The notes under the pieces were generated by a model that made no database searches, had not been told where the DNA came from, and saw only the letters and a program-made list of their open reading frames with translations. From Myxococcales bacterium FL481 (GTDB lineage: Bacteria; Myxococcota_A; Polyangia; Nannocystales; Nannocystaceae): a DNA stretch of 41,183 bases. The position numbers were made by a program, and so were the translations under genes. Positions 9,547 to 19,259 of this stretch are shown one piece after another (the first letter of the stretch is position 1; each line of letters opens with the position of its first letter). Location of the stretch: positions 1-41,183 of the forward strand of contig QKPP01000310.1 in the NCBI GenBank assembly GCA_006508105.1, given 5' to 3'.

Positions 9547-10227
9547 TTAGGGGCCCTGGCCGATCCAAGCGCCTCCGTGCTCGTCAACCTCGCGCTTCCA
9601 GATCGGCACGTTGGCCTTGAGTGCTTCAATGGCTTCACGGCAGAGCGAGAACGCTTCGGCGCGGTGAGGCGCACTCGCGGCGATCATGACCGCAGCCTCG
9701 CCGATCTCGAGTCGTCCGATCCGATGGTGAATACACACTCGCACGCCGATGTGTCGCTGTTCCAAGGCCCTGGCAATGCTCTCCATCTCCCGCACGGCCA
9801 TCGGGGCGTAGGCTTCGTATTCGAGGTACTCAACGACCTTGCCTCGGCTGTGGCGGCGGACGTTGCCCACGAACGAGGTGACACCGCCGGCGTCCGCGTG
9901 CTCGACCGCCGCGAGCACCTGGCCGAGCTCGAGGGGCTTGTCGGTGAGTCGACAGTGATCCGCGCGAAGCTCCGTACCATCGTGACCACCGCTGACCGGG
10001 GGAATCACCGCCACCTCCGCGTCGGGCGGGACGGGGGTGTTGTCGTCAGCAAACTCGCAGTTGACGGCGAATCGACACGCCTCCAAGGGGCCGGCCAGCT
10101 CCGGGACTTCGCGGGCCAGGTGCCCACGTAGCTGTGCGACCGTTGCCCCTGACGGCAGTTGGATGTTCAGTTGATCGGTGCCGGCGCGTTGACGCAGGCC
10201 AGCAAACAGCATCAAGCGGACGTTCAC
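9547..10227 (-). CDS. MoaD-MoaE fusion, molybdopterin synthase in one chain
   Basis: Molybdopterin synthase puts two sulfurs into precursor Z; MoaD carries the sulfur as a C-terminal thiocarboxylate and MoaE is the catalytic subunit. Here both are in one 226-residue chain. Residues 1-81 are MoaD-like (ubiquitin fold; [27 protein letters not shown] ending at Gly80-Gly81). Residues 82-226 are MoaE ([32 protein letters not shown], the VPIWKREV lysine motif). The order and the internal Gly-Gly resemble mycobacterial MoaX, which is cut after its Gly-Gly (established for that protein). Cleavage here is inferred. The start is GTG at 10227 with GGAGAA five bases upstream. No other moa gene is in the window. 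Confidence 0.93.
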   Translation of the reverse strand: MNVRLMLFAGLRQRAGTDQLNIQLPSGATVAQLRGHLAREVPELAGPLEACRFAVNCEFADDNTPVPPDAEVAVIPPVSGGHDGTELRADHCRLTDKPLELGQVLAAVEHADAGGVTSFVGNVRRHSRGKVVEYLEYEAYAPMAVREMESIARALEQRHIGVRVCIHHRIGRLEIGEAAVMIAASAPHRAEAFSLCREAIEALKANVPIWKREVDEHGGAWIGQGP

Positions 10228-10427
10228 GACGGTTCTCCGCGAGGCACAGTATCACGCGCCAGGCCCCTAGTCAGATCGGGAACTGGATCGCAACTTTGTG
10301 GTCCGATCGACTCGCGCCGCCGACCCGTCCCTCGATTTTGCGGCCGGTGAAGGCCCGATCGTATTGTCGCGGCGGCTCGCAACCGTGGTGCACGCGAGGT
10401 GCACCGGGTCTCGCCGACTCGTTTCCG

Positions 10428-11249
<822 letters not shown>

Positions 11250-11540
11250 AATCGGGGCTCAGTGGGTCGGGGGCTCCGTTCGCAACGCGGCCGCGACCCC
11301 GATCTCAGCACTCGGGCGTCCCCCCAATCCGGGGTCGGCCCGGCTTGCGCCTGGTCTGGATGTCGTGGTGTCCGGCGGGCGCGACCGTAGCCGCTCGGGG
11401 CGTGGCCATCACGTCGTCGGTACGGGCGACTCGCCCTCGGGCGTTCGCAGCGGGAGATCAGGTAGACCGGCTCGCAAGCCCTGGGTTTTGGCCGGTTTCT
11501 CTCGCTGGGTTGGACGGGCTGGGAGGCTCCAACGTGCGTC

Positions 11541-11560
11541 ACACCACGCTCTTCCGATCG
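11541..11560 (+). other. possible residual Illumina adapter
   Basis: ACACCACGCTCTTCCGATCG matches the 3' end of the Illumina universal adapter (ACACGACGCTCTTCCGATCT) at 18 of 20 positions, including an unbroken 14-base run. Such a match is very unlikely by chance in a window of this size. It may mark an untrimmed read or a false join. Confidence 0.5.
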
Positions 11561-11575
11561 CGCAGAGGTCCGCTT

Positions 11576-11608
11576 CCCCCCGCGGCCGGCGGGGTTTCCC
11601 GCGGGGGG
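11576..11608. repeat. perfect GC-only inverted repeat
   Basis: CCCCCCGCGG at 11576-11585 and CCGCGGGGGG at 11599-11608 are exact reverse complements with a 13-base loop. There is no T run after it on either strand, so it is not a classic intrinsic terminator. Structures like this lower short-read coverage. Confidence 0.8.
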
Positions 11609-11759
11609 CCCAGCGGCACTGCGGTCGCGCCGGCGCGTCGCCAAACCGCGGTCAGTTGCCGCTGAGGGTTCAACTGCCGGCGTGGCGCTCGGTTCGAGCG
11701 TGAGACGTGGGGCTCGTTCGGAGGACTTCCCGCAGGGGCTCTAGTAGACTCCCGGCCAC

Positions 11760-14042
11760 ATGGCCACCGTCCGTCGACGAGACGCGCTCGAGTACCACCG
11801 CGGTCAACGACCCGGCAAGATTCAAGTAGTTGCCACCAAGGCACTCACGAGCCAACGAGACCTGTCCCTGGCGTACAGCCCGGGGGTCGCCGAACCCTGC
11901 CTCGAGATCCACAAGGATCCCGGGGCCGCCTACGCGTACACGGCGCGCGGGAATCTTGTGGCGGTCATCACCAACGGAACCGCGGTACTCGGCCTCGGTG
12001 ACATCGGTCCGCTCGCGAGCAAGCCCGTCATGGAGGGAAAGGGGGTCCTGTTCAAGAAATTCGCGGACATCGACGTGTTCGACCTCGAGCTCGACGCGAA
12101 GGACCCCGACCGCTTCGTCGACTGCGTGTGCGCGCTTGCGCCGACGTTCGGCGGGATCAACCTGGAAGACGTGAAGGCGCCCGAGTGCTTCTACATCGAG
12201 TCCGAGCTCCGCAAGCGGCTCGACATCCCGGTCTTTCACGATGACCAACACGGGACTGCGATCATCAGCGGCGCGGCGTTGCTCAACGCGGTCGAGTTGC
12301 AGGGCAAGAAACTCTCGGAGCTGCGCATGGTGGTGTCGGGGGCGGGGGCCTCCGCGGTCGCATGCACCCGGTTCTACTGCCGGTTGGGCATCTCCATCGA
12401 GAACGTGCTGATGTGTGACTCCAAGGGGGTGTTGCACCATGAGCGGACCGATCTCAACGAGGAGAAGCGAGAGTTCGCGCGGCGTACCAATGCCCGCACG
12501 CTGAGTGAGGCGCTCGTCGGCGCCGATCTGTTCTTGGGACTTTCCCGCGGCGGGCTCGTGGACGCGGCGATGGTCTCGACGATGGCCGAGCGGCCCATTG
12601 TTTTCGCGCTGGCCAACCCCGACCCGGAGATCGGCTACGACGAGGCGAAGGGGGCCGCGCCCAACGCGGTTGTTGCGACGGGGCGCAGCGATTTTCCCAA
12701 CCAGGTCAACAACGTTTTGGGCTTTCCGGGCATCTTTCGTGGGGCGTTGGATGTGCGCGCGAAGACGGTCAACGAGGCCATGAAGATCGCGGCCGCGCGG
12801 GCGCTGGCGGAGCTCACTCGCAAGGACGTCCCGCAGGTGGTCAATCGCGCCTACGGCGAAGAATTCCGGTTTGGGCCGGACTACATTATCCCCAAACCAT
12901 TCGATCCGCGGGTCGTGCAGTGGGTCGCCCCGGCCGTCGCCCAGGCCGCGGCGGAGTCCGGTGTTGCGCGAGAGCCGGTCGAGCTCGACGAGTACCGCCA
13001 GCGACTGAGCGGGCTGACCGGCGGATCAACCGCAATCATGCGCAAGTTCGTGACGCGAGCCCAACGTGCGCCGCAGCGGATCTTGTTTCCAGAGTCGCAT
13101 GACGCCCGCATTCTCAAGGCTTGCACGATCCTCGTGGACGAGGGGATCGCCGAACCGGTGTTGTTGGGTTCGCGTGAACGGATCATCAAAGATGTCCAAA
13201 AACACGACCTTGAACTCGATCTCGACCGCGTGAGCATCGTCGAACCGGCGCGAGACCCCCGGTTCTCCGACTTCGTGGCCAAGTATCACGTCCAGCGTCA
13301 ACGCAAAGGCGTCGACGAGATCGCGGCTCGGGAGACCATGCGGCGGCGTACACCGTTCGGCATGATGATGGTGGCCGAGGGGTTCGCCGACGGGATCGTG
13401 ACGGGCATGTGCCACTCCTACCCCGACTCGATTCGCCCGGCGCTGTCCATCATCGGTCTTGCCCCCGGCGGGCGGCGGACTGCGGGGATGTACCTGATGC
13501 TGCATCGCCGGGGCATGCTGTTTTTCGCCGACACGACGGTCAATGTGTCGACCTCCGCCGACGTGTTGGCTGACGTGGCCGAAATGGTGGCCGACGCCGC
13601 CTCGACGACCTTCGAGATCCACCCTCGCGTGGCCTTTCTCAGCTACGGCAATTTCGGCTCGGCCCGCACGGCAGGCGCCGAGGGGGTGCGCCGGGCGGTG
13701 GAGCAGTTGCACCGTCGTCGCCCCGACCTCGAGGTTGAAGGTGAATTGCAGGCCAACGTTGCGGTCGACTACGCCCTCCAGAAACGCAACCATCCGTTTA
13801 CTCGACTTACCGGACCCGCAAACGTGCTGATCTTCCCCAATCTCGAGGCGGGCAATGCCGCCTACAAGCTCATGCGCGAGCTGGGGGAGGTGCCTGCCGT
13901 CGGCCCCGTGCTGTTGGGCATGGACAAACCGGTCACCGTACTCGAGCGAGATTGCTCGGTCGACAACGTCGTGCAAATGACTGCCCTGACGGTAGTCCAA
14001 GCCCAACTTCGGAGCCGCGAGCGCGCACGTGCCGGTTTTTGA
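11760..14042 (+). CDS. maeB: NADP-type malic enzyme fused to phosphotransacetylase-like domain
   Basis: Oxidatively decarboxylates malate to pyruvate, making NADPH for biosynthesis. The 760 residues fit the two-domain MaeB architecture. The malic-enzyme half (1 to ~420) has [12 protein letters not shown] (Tyr39), the catalytic Lys in [11 protein letters not shown] (Lys94), metal ligands in [12 protein letters not shown] and HDDQHGTA, and the nucleotide loop GAGAS (~194-198). The C-terminal half (~430-755) is PTA-like ([42 protein letters not shown]) and in known MaeB enzymes mainly serves in acetyl-CoA regulation and oligomerisation rather than catalysis. The ATG at 11760 is the only sensible start. 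fabH follows 18 bases after the stop, suggesting an operon that links NADPH and acetyl-CoA supply to fatty-acid initiation. Confidence 0.96.
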   Translation: MATVRRRDALEYHRGQRPGKIQVVATKALTSQRDLSLAYSPGVAEPCLEIHKDPGAAYAYTARGNLVAVITNGTAVLGLGDIGPLASKPVMEGKGVLFKKFADIDVFDLELDAKDPDRFVDCVCALAPTFGGINLEDVKAPECFYIESELRKRLDIPVFHDDQHGTAIISGAALLNAVELQGKKLSELRMVVSGAGASAVACTRFYCRLGISIENVLMCDSKGVLHHERTDLNEEKREFARRTNARTLSEALVGADLFLGLSRGGLVDAAMVSTMAERPIVFALANPDPEIGYDEAKGAAPNAVVATGRSDFPNQVNNVLGFPGIFRGALDVRAKTVNEAMKIAAARALAELTRKDVPQVVNRAYGEEFRFGPDYIIPKPFDPRVVQWVAPAVAQAAAESGVAREPVELDEYRQRLSGLTGGSTAIMRKFVTRAQRAPQRILFPESHDARILKACTILVDEGIAEPVLLGSRERIIKDVQKHDLELDLDRVSIVEPARDPRFSDFVAKYHVQRQRKGVDEIAARETMRRRTPFGMMMVAEGFADGIVTGMCHSYPDSIRPALSIIGLAPGGRRTAGMYLMLHRRGMLFFADTTVNVSTSADVLADVAEMVADAASTTFEIHPRVAFLSYGNFGSARTAGAEGVRRAVEQLHRRRPDLEVEGELQANVAVDYALQKRNHPFTRLTGPANVLIFPNLEAGNAAYKLMRELGEVPAVGPVLLGMDKPVTVLERDCSVDNVVQMTALTVVQAQLRSRERARAGF

Positions 14043-14060
14043 GGTTCAGAAAGAACGAAC

Positions 14061-15056
14061 GTGACAAGCAGTGTGAGGAAACCGTTCAAAATCGTCGGCG
14101 CGGGGGTATCGCTGCCCGACAAGGTGTTGACCAATGCGGATCTCGAGAAGATGGTCAACACCAGCGACGAATGGATCGTCGAGCGTACCGGCATTCGTGA
14201 ACGTCGTATTGTGGAGAGCGATGTGGCCACCTCCGATCTTGCGGCGGGGGCCCTTGCGCAAGCGTGCGGCGATGCGGGACTCAGCGTCCGCGACCTCGAC
14301 ACGATCATCGTCGCCACGTCCACGCCCGACACGGTGTTTCCGTCCACGGCTTGTTGGACGCAACGCAAGCTCGGCATCAAGGGCGCGGCCGCGTTCGATG
14401 TGAGCGCCGGCTGTACCGGGTGGATGTACGCCCTTGAGCTGGGGGTGGCTTTGCTGATGGCGGGCACGTCGCGGCGCGTCGGTGTGTGCGGGGCCGAGGT
14501 GATGAGCCGCGTGATCGATTGGACGGATCGCAGCACGTGCGTGTTGTTTGGCGACGGAGCCGGCGCCACCATCATCGAAAAGGGCGACGGGAGCACCGGG
14601 ATTTTGGCGTCGAACTGGGGGGCCGATGGCAACCTCGCACCGATCCTCTATCAGCCCGCCGGGGGGACCCAAAAGCCGGCTACGGCGGAGACCGTGGCGG
14701 CGCGCGAGCACGCGGTCTACATGGAGGGCAACGCGGTGTTTCGCCATGCCGTCCGCGCGATGAGCCGCGCGGCCTCACTCGCACTGGACGACGCGGGTCT
14801 CGGACCTGACGCCGTGGATCTGCTCATCCCGCATCAGGCCAACATCCGCATCATGGAAGCCACGCGTCAGCGGTGTGGCGTGTCTTCCGATCGGTTGTTC
14901 GGCATCGTGGATCGCTACGGCAACATGTCGGCCGCGTCGGTTCCCGTGGCGTTGCACCACGCTCGCCGCGATGGTCGACTGGCGGACGGAAGCGCGCTGG
15001 CCGTGACCGCGTTCGGCACCGGTCTCACCTGGGCCGGGTCGGTGATTCGCATGTAG
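14061..15056 (+). CDS. fabH: beta-ketoacyl-ACP synthase III (FabH)
   Basis: Starts fatty-acid synthesis by condensing an acyl-CoA with malonyl-ACP. The thiolase-fold catalytic triad is complete: Cys118 (DVSAGCTGW), His258 (LIPHQANIRI) and Asn288 (YGNMSAASVP). Other family stretches are TSDEWIVERTGIRERRI near the N-terminus and LFGDGAGATII. The 331-residue length is standard. The start is GTG at 14061, just after the malic-enzyme stop; an ATG is absent and the ribosome-binding site is weak, consistent with read-through translation in an operon. The usual FabH neighbours (plsX, fabD, fabG, acpP) are not here. Primer preference (acetyl or branched) cannot be read from sequence. Confidence 0.95.
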   Translation: MTSSVRKPFKIVGAGVSLPDKVLTNADLEKMVNTSDEWIVERTGIRERRIVESDVATSDLAAGALAQACGDAGLSVRDLDTIIVATSTPDTVFPSTACWTQRKLGIKGAAAFDVSAGCTGWMYALELGVALLMAGTSRRVGVCGAEVMSRVIDWTDRSTCVLFGDGAGATIIEKGDGSTGILASNWGADGNLAPILYQPAGGTQKPATAETVAAREHAVYMEGNAVFRHAVRAMSRAASLALDDAGLGPDAVDLLIPHQANIRIMEATRQRCGVSSDRLFGIVDRYGNMSAASVPVALHHARRDGRLADGSALAVTAFGTGLTWAGSVIRM

Positions 15057-15077
15057 CATCGATGGGGAGGCCGATAG

Positions 15078-15506
15078 ATGATCGAGTGTATTTTCTGCAA
15101 GTTGATCGCCGGCGAGCTGCCGTGTCATCGAGTCGGTGAGAACGAGTACGCCTTCGCGTTCCTGGACATCCATCCGCTAGTGGACGGCCACACGATGGTG
15201 GTGCCCAAGCGTCACCACGCCCAACTCGAGTCGCTTGCCGATGAGGAAGTGGCGGGCGTGATGTCGCTCGCGCGGGACGTGAGCGCGGCGTTGCGGGGGG
15301 CGATGGCGGCGGAGGCGGCGGCCATCGGGATCAACAACGGGTCCGCGGCGGGGCAGCTCGTGGACCATGTTCATGTGCACATCATTCCACGTTTCGCGGA
15401 CGATCGAGGGGGGAGCGTGCACGCGATTGTGCGCTCGCGGACGGCGGCGGCGCTGCCGGAGGTGGCGGCGAAACTCGCCGCGCAGCTCGACCGCAGCCGG
15501 TCCTAG
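15078..15506 (+). CDS. HIT-family nucleotide hydrolase/transferase
   Basis: A small histidine-triad protein of the HINT/Hit branch that hydrolyses nucleotide phosphoramidates or dinucleotides. The signature HVHVHIIPR is intact (His-x-His-x-His), with the N-terminal CIFCKLIAGELPCHRVGENE and the LDIHPLVDGHTMVVPKRHH core. Length is 142 residues. The ATG at 15078 has GGGAGG seven bases upstream, the best ribosome site in this run. It lies 21 bases after fabH, so is probably co-transcribed. The exact substrate is unknown. Confidence 0.94.
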   Translation: MIECIFCKLIAGELPCHRVGENEYAFAFLDIHPLVDGHTMVVPKRHHAQLESLADEEVAGVMSLARDVSAALRGAMAAEAAAIGINNGSAAGQLVDHVHVHIIPRFADDRGGSVHAIVRSRTAAALPEVAAKLAAQLDRSRS

Positions 15507-15595
15507 CTCGGGTGGCCCGCTCCGGGGCGCGGCCGGGTCGGCCGCCGCGGCCGCGGTTTACACGAGAACGGCCGGCGGAATATAAGCTCGCGTTC

Positions 15596-15976
15596 GTGGC
15601 CGCGATCTATCGTCTCAAGACACACGTCGACTTCTCCTCCGCGCACCAGCTTCGCGGGTACGACGGCCCTTGCGCCCGCCTTCACGGCCACAACTACCGG
15701 TTGGAGGTCGAAGTCGAAGCCAACGGACTCGACGACATCGGCCTCGCCGTGGACTTTCGGACCATCCGTGAGGCGGCGCGTGAGCACGTCGCCGACTTGG
15801 ATCACCGCAACCTCAATGAGATTCCCCCGTTCGACGAACTCAATCCCACCGCCGAAAACCTCGCGATGGTGCTGTACCGGCGCTTGTCGGCCACGCTAGA
15901 CAGTGAACGCGTGTGGGTGGCTGCGGTGACCATTTCCGAAACCGATCGATCGTCGGTTCGGTACAGTGAGCGCTAG
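15596..15976 (+). CDS. queD: 6-carboxytetrahydropterin synthase QueD / PTPS family
   Basis: A tunnelling-fold enzyme; QueD turns dihydroneopterin triphosphate into 6-carboxytetrahydropterin for queuosine and deazapurine synthesis. Zinc ligands are His17 (FSSAHQL) and His30/His32 (ARLHGHNY); the catalytic Cys26 sits in DGPCARLHGHNY, with the Asp69-His70 pair (DLDHRNLNE) and Glu115 (TISETDRSS) also present. The start is taken as GTG at 15596, giving 126 residues as usual for the family; an upstream start at 15512 would add 28 residues of Arg/Pro-rich unlikely sequence. A 6-pyruvoyl-tetrahydropterin synthase role is also possible, since the two families share these residues. It follows the HIT gene by 89 bases. 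Confidence 0.88.
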   Translation: MAAIYRLKTHVDFSSAHQLRGYDGPCARLHGHNYRLEVEVEANGLDDIGLAVDFRTIREAAREHVADLDHRNLNEIPPFDELNPTAENLAMVLYRRLSATLDSERVWVAAVTISETDRSSVRYSER

Positions 15977-16245
15977 CCGCTGCTTCAAGCGCCCGAGCGC
16001 GGCGGGGGTCGAGCGGCGAAATCGTTCGCAGAGTTGAGCCGTCGGCCGGCTGAGCGACCATCGACTCCAGTGCCGCGCCACGCCCCGGGAGGGGCGCAAC
16101 GACCTTCTAGCGCGGGGCTCGACGGATCCCGTTGTCCTCGACCACAAGTGCTAGAGCCCCCTTTTGTGTCCGGTTGCGCGGGGCCCGGGCGACGATTCGC
16201 TAATCGTGGGCTTCAGCCGCTATCCTTGGTCCGTCACGAGCCCCG

Positions 16246-17460
16246 ATGACGAGCGCCAAGCCTGCAAAAAAGACATCTAAGAAAGCTTCCGGACCGAAGA
16301 AACCACGTGCCGACTCGACCGAGGCCGCGCAGATTCTCACGAGTCGTGAACCCGTCGCCGCATGGGCCGAGTTTCGCGCGAGGTACGGACAGATTCAGGT
16401 CCGCAGCTTGGATCTCAATGAGAGGGACCTGGCTGGCATCGATTTGTCCGGGGTGGATCTGGGCAACGCTAAACTCAAAGGGGCGAATCTATCGGGGGCG
16501 AATCTATCCGGGGCGACGTTGCGCAAGGCGGATCTGTCCGGGGCGGTGGTTCGCGAGGCCAATCTTCGGGGCACGAACTTGGTGGACTCCACGTTGGTCC
16601 GGGTGGATTTTCAAGGGGCTGACCTGCGAGAAGCCAACCTGGGCGCCTCCAAACTCATCGATCTCGATCACAACGCCGCCGCCGGACCCTCGCTCGAGGG
16701 AGCCAATCTGGGTCAGGCCGACCTGCGAGCCGCCATTCTCAGTGGCACCCGCATCAACGGGGCAAACTTCGAGGACGCCAAGCTGGCCGGGCTGGTGATG
16801 CGGCGCGCCGCTGCCCACGGCCTTGATTGGTCCAGGCGAGATCTTACCGCGGCAGAACTGGTGGGCTCGAGGCTCGAGGAGGTCGACTTGCAGGGAGCCG
16901 TGCTCAACGGGGCGGATCTCGAGTCGACGCATCTGACCGACGTGACGCTCGGCCAGGCTAAGCTCCTCAAAATCAAAGGCGACTACGCGCAGTTTCGCCG
17001 TTGCGCCCTCGTCGACTGCGACTTCTCCGGGGCTTCGCTGAAGGCCGCGATGTTCTTCTCGTGCGACTTACAGCGGGCGCGCTTCATCGAGGCGGGCATG
17101 CGCCAGTGCTACTTGTCCAAACAGCTCATCGAGGCCGACCTCACCGCGGCCGATCTGCGTTGGGCCCAGATGACCGGGGCGTCCGCCCAGCGGATTGTTT
17201 TGGTGAACGCGGATCTGCGGAACGCCGATCTCAATGGCGCCGAGCTGCAGCACGCGAGTTTCGCCGGGGCCGACTTACGCGCCGCCTCGCTGCAACTCGC
17301 CCTGCTCAGCGGCGCCGAGCTGGCCGGCGTCAACCACGACGCTTCGACGGTTTGGCCCAAGCAAATCGATCAAGCCGAGCTGCGGCGCCGGGTCGCACCG
17401 GACGAACCACCCGACGACTCGTCGGACGACTCGTCGGACGACTCGTCGGACGAGGACTGA
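16246..17460 (+). CDS. pentapeptide-repeat protein with acidic tail
   Basis: A 404-residue protein. After a Lys/Ala-rich N-terminus ([19 protein letters not shown]) come two long runs of A(D/N)LxX pentapeptides, about residues 55-240 and 255-365 (e.g. [20 protein letters not shown]). These form the right-handed quadrilateral beta-helix. The protein ends in a DDSS ladder coded by a 12-bp tandem repeat. Some members (Qnr, MfpA) mimic DNA and protect gyrase, but most have no known function. The basic head and strongly acidic tail are unusual and could give two binding faces; that is speculation. The ATG at 16246 lacks a clear ribosome site. No signal peptide, so probably cytoplasmic. Confidence 0.93.
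   Translation: MTSAKPAKKTSKKASGPKKPRADSTEAAQILTSREPVAAWAEFRARYGQIQVRSLDLNERDLAGIDLSGVDLGNAKLKGANLSGANLSGATLRKADLSGAVVREANLRGTNLVDSTLVRVDFQGADLREANLGASKLIDLDHNAAAGPSLEGANLGQADLRAAILSGTRINGANFEDAKLAGLVMRRAAAHGLDWSRRDLTAAELVGSRLEEVDLQGAVLNGADLESTHLTDVTLGQAKLLKIKGDYAQFRRCALVDCDFSGASLKAAMFFSCDLQRARFIEAGMRQCYLSKQLIEADLTAADLRWAQMTGASAQRIVLVNADLRNADLNGAELQHASFAGADLRAASLQLALLSGAELAGVNHDASTVWPKQIDQAELRRRVAPDEPPDDSSDDSSDDSSDED
17413..17448. repeat. 12-bp tandem repeat coding for DDSS
   Basis: GACGACTCGTCG occurs three times without change at 17413-17424, 17425-17436 and 17437-17448, followed by GACGAG, at the 3' end of the pentapeptide-repeat gene. The unit length keeps the frame, so copy-number change would only alter tail length. 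Confidence 0.9.
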
Positions 17461-17521
17461 CTGCTTCTCGGCTGCGGGCGGCGGGTTTCGCGGTCGACTT
17501 GGCGGCTGGCGGCGCACGCGA

Positions 17522-17592
17522 GACCCTGCCGGGACCCTGCCGGGACCCTGCCGGGACCGGACCCGGCCGGGACCCTGCCGGGACCCTGCCGG
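17522..17592. repeat. 11-bp GC-rich tandem repeat
   Basis: GACCCTGCCGG occurs at 17522, 17533 and 17544, then after a 16-base variant (17555-17570) again at 17571 and 17582. It lies between the pentapeptide-repeat gene and rpmB. An 11-bp period is out of frame and close to one helical turn, so it may be a protein-binding or slippage-derived element; nothing shows which. Confidence 0.88.
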
Positions 17593-17620
17593 GGCTCTGG
17601 GATGGTGGCGACCCCTACGC

Positions 17621-17652
17621 CGCGCCGCCGCGCCGCCGCGCCGCCGCGCCGC
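17621..17652. repeat. 8-bp tandem repeat CGCGCCGC
   Basis: Four exact copies of CGCGCCGC stand in tandem about 80 bases ahead of rpmB, with similar GC-only sequence on both sides. The sequence is simple and self-complementary in part, and is prone to slippage or miscounting. Confidence 0.85.
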
Positions 17653-17734
17653 CGCCGTGAGGGCGCGGGTCATCCAGCAGCTTGACTCGGTCGCCGCAAA
17701 CGTCCATGTTTCCCCGCCCCACTCAAGGTTCGTC

Positions 17735-17971
17735 ATGTCCCAGGTATGCCAAGTCACCGGAAAGCGCCCGCAGACGGGCATGAACGTGTCGCACTCGCAC
17801 ATTCGCACCAAGCGACGCAGTCTGCCGAACCTGCACAGCAAGCGTTTTTGGGTCGCGAGTGAAAACCGCTGGGTGCGGTTGCGCGTGAGCAGTCACGGAC
17901 TGCGCATCATCGACAAGCGGGGGATCGACGCGGTGCTGTCCGACATCCGATCCCGCGGCGAGAAGGTCTAG
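17735..17971 (+). CDS. rpmB: 50S ribosomal protein bL28
   Basis: A 78-residue basic protein of the large ribosomal subunit. It matches bL28 throughout: [24 protein letters not shown] near the start region and [20 protein letters not shown] / [13 protein letters not shown] in the second half. The ATG at 17735 has AAGG six bases upstream. The same frame is open for a further 500 bases upstream, across the repeats and into the pentapeptide-repeat gene, but that part is not L28 and the internal ATG is clearly the start. It has one Cys only, so it is the form without the zinc ribbon. It stands alone, without rpmG. Confidence 0.97.
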   Translation: MSQVCQVTGKRPQTGMNVSHSHIRTKRRSLPNLHSKRFWVASENRWVRLRVSSHGLRIIDKRGIDAVLSDIRSRGEKV

Positions 17972-18039
17972 AGAGCCAAGGACCGGTTCGCGGCCTGAGC
18001 CGCCGGTGTCGGATCGGCGCGCCAGTGACGAGCGCTCGG

Positions 18040-19023
18040 CTAGCCGGACTTGAGCACGAACCGATACATCCCCGGTGGGGCTTCCCGGTCGCTTGGCCAG
18101 TCCAGACGGCACAGCGGCGCGAGCAAGTTGACCAGCCCGGCGACCCACTTTCGCTTGATGTCGCTGCGGTCGGTGCTGCCGAGCTTGGCGGTCATCTCGA
18201 CGAGGTAGGGCAGCACGGGCGTCAGCCCGATGTCCCACGCTTGGATCACCGGTTTCGACAGATACCGCCGACAGTTGTGGACAGCGAGTCCGCAGGCGGC
18301 GAACAACTCGGCCCACTCGTCGAACGAGCGGCAGTAGTGGCTGAGCTGGTTGCGGCCCCGATCGAGCCGCAGCAGCGCCTGCCATCCGGACGCCGATGCC
18401 GTCTCACGCAGTTGTTCGAGCACGGAGTACTCACGAAACGTCTCGCTTGGCACTTGCACCACGAGCTGACCGTCGGGACGCAGCCACCGAGCGGCTTGGC
18501 GCAACGTCTCCGGGAAGTCTAGCGACCAGCGCAGCAAGTTGCAGTAGATGGCGGCGAAACGGCCGGTATCGAAGCTCGGCGGTTCCTGGTCGAGCGCGAT
18601 CACTTGATCGTATAGCCCCAGGACGCGAGCCTTCGCTGCGAGAGCGGCACTGCAATCGACGCCGATCGCGATACGGAATTGCGGTTCGTGCACCCGCCGA
18701 GGGACGGGGACCCGCGACCAGTCGAGCGGATCGCCGTCGCGCCGCACGGGGGGGAGGCGCTCGGGTTGCATGTACGCGTCAAAATCCGCCGCGAAACGTC
18801 CACCGGCTCGCAGAAAACTGGCATATCCGTCGCCGCAGCCCAGCTCAAGCATCGGACCGCTGAACTCGACGTCACGGAGCGTGAGGGCCTCGATCGCGTG
18901 GGACAGCGCGGTGGTCGGGCGCAACCAGTACAGGCGCAGGAACGCCTCGAGCATCGCTCGATCGGGGTCGAGTTCAGCGTCGATAGCGCGAGGTTCCAGC
19001 GAGTCGATGGCGGAGGTCTGCAC
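18040..19023 (-). CDS. class I SAM-dependent methyltransferase
   Basis: A 327-residue protein with a Rossmann methyltransferase core. Motif I is PMLELGCGDGYASF (about 58-70); the acidic ribose-binding region follows near IAIGVDCSAALAAKA. The fourth strand is FAAIYCNLLRWSLDFPETLR, then the DGQLVVQVPSE strand. After the core come ~110 residues without a recognised domain, perhaps a substrate cap. The usual post-I spacing is stretched by an inserted segment (FDAYMQPERLPPVRRDGDPL). The start is GTG at 19023 with no ribosome site; Met24 is an alternative. It is convergent with rpmB and divergent from the AbgT gene. The substrate is unknown; small molecule or glycan is as likely as protein. Confidence 0.82.
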   Translation of the reverse strand: MQTSAIDSLEPRAIDAELDPDRAMLEAFLRLYWLRPTTALSHAIEALTLRDVEFSGPMLELGCGDGYASFLRAGGRFAADFDAYMQPERLPPVRRDGDPLDWSRVPVPRRVHEPQFRIAIGVDCSAALAAKARVLGLYDQVIALDQEPPSFDTGRFAAIYCNLLRWSLDFPETLRQAARWLRPDGQLVVQVPSETFREYSVLEQLRETASASGWQALLRLDRGRNQLSHYCRSFDEWAELFAACGLAVHNCRRYLSKPVIQAWDIGLTPVLPYLVEMTAKLGSTDRSDIKRKWVAGLVNLLAPLCRLDWPSDREAPPGMYRFVLKSG

Positions 19024-19259
19024 CGGAGGGGTTCTAGTTACGTAGCGTCGATTCGCGGCGACGCAAAGGCAGACGGCCAGATCGGCGCGACCGAATCGAG
19101 CCGAGTGCTCCTCGTGCTCGCGCGACGGGGCGCCGCCAGCCGACTCGAGGGCGCCGCCCGGTGAGGGACCGATGCGCCCGCTCGGTGCGGGTCGAGGCTC
19201 GAGTGGGCCGGTGTTGCTCCGCTTGAATCGCCACTGAGAAGCGGCGACCCTGGTTCGAC

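Larger units (their letters stand above)
11250..11759. other. 510-base gap with adapter-like sequence and GC hairpin
   Basis: I see no credible gene. The gap holds a 20-base sequence close to an Illumina adapter (11541-11560) and a perfect 10-bp GC-only inverted repeat (11576-11608). It must also contain the promoter for the malic enzyme, but I cannot place it with confidence. Confidence 0.6.

Noticed and set aside
11250..11759. Possible small gene between the SprT-like protein and maeB
   Set aside because: Frames here are low-complexity Arg/Gly/Pro-rich on both strands and cross the adapter-like sequence and hairpin without any family motif.
17234..17971. Long plus-strand frame covering the pentapeptide-repeat end, the repeats and rpmB
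   Set aside because: Only the last 78 residues are a real protein (bL28); the upstream part is a shadow frame through another gene and simple repeats.
17972..18039. Terminator between rpmB and the methyltransferase
   Set aside because: A hairpin (ACCG..GCGGC CTGA GCCGC CGGT) is visible at about 17982-18010, but there is no T run on either strand, so I do not call it as an intrinsic terminator.
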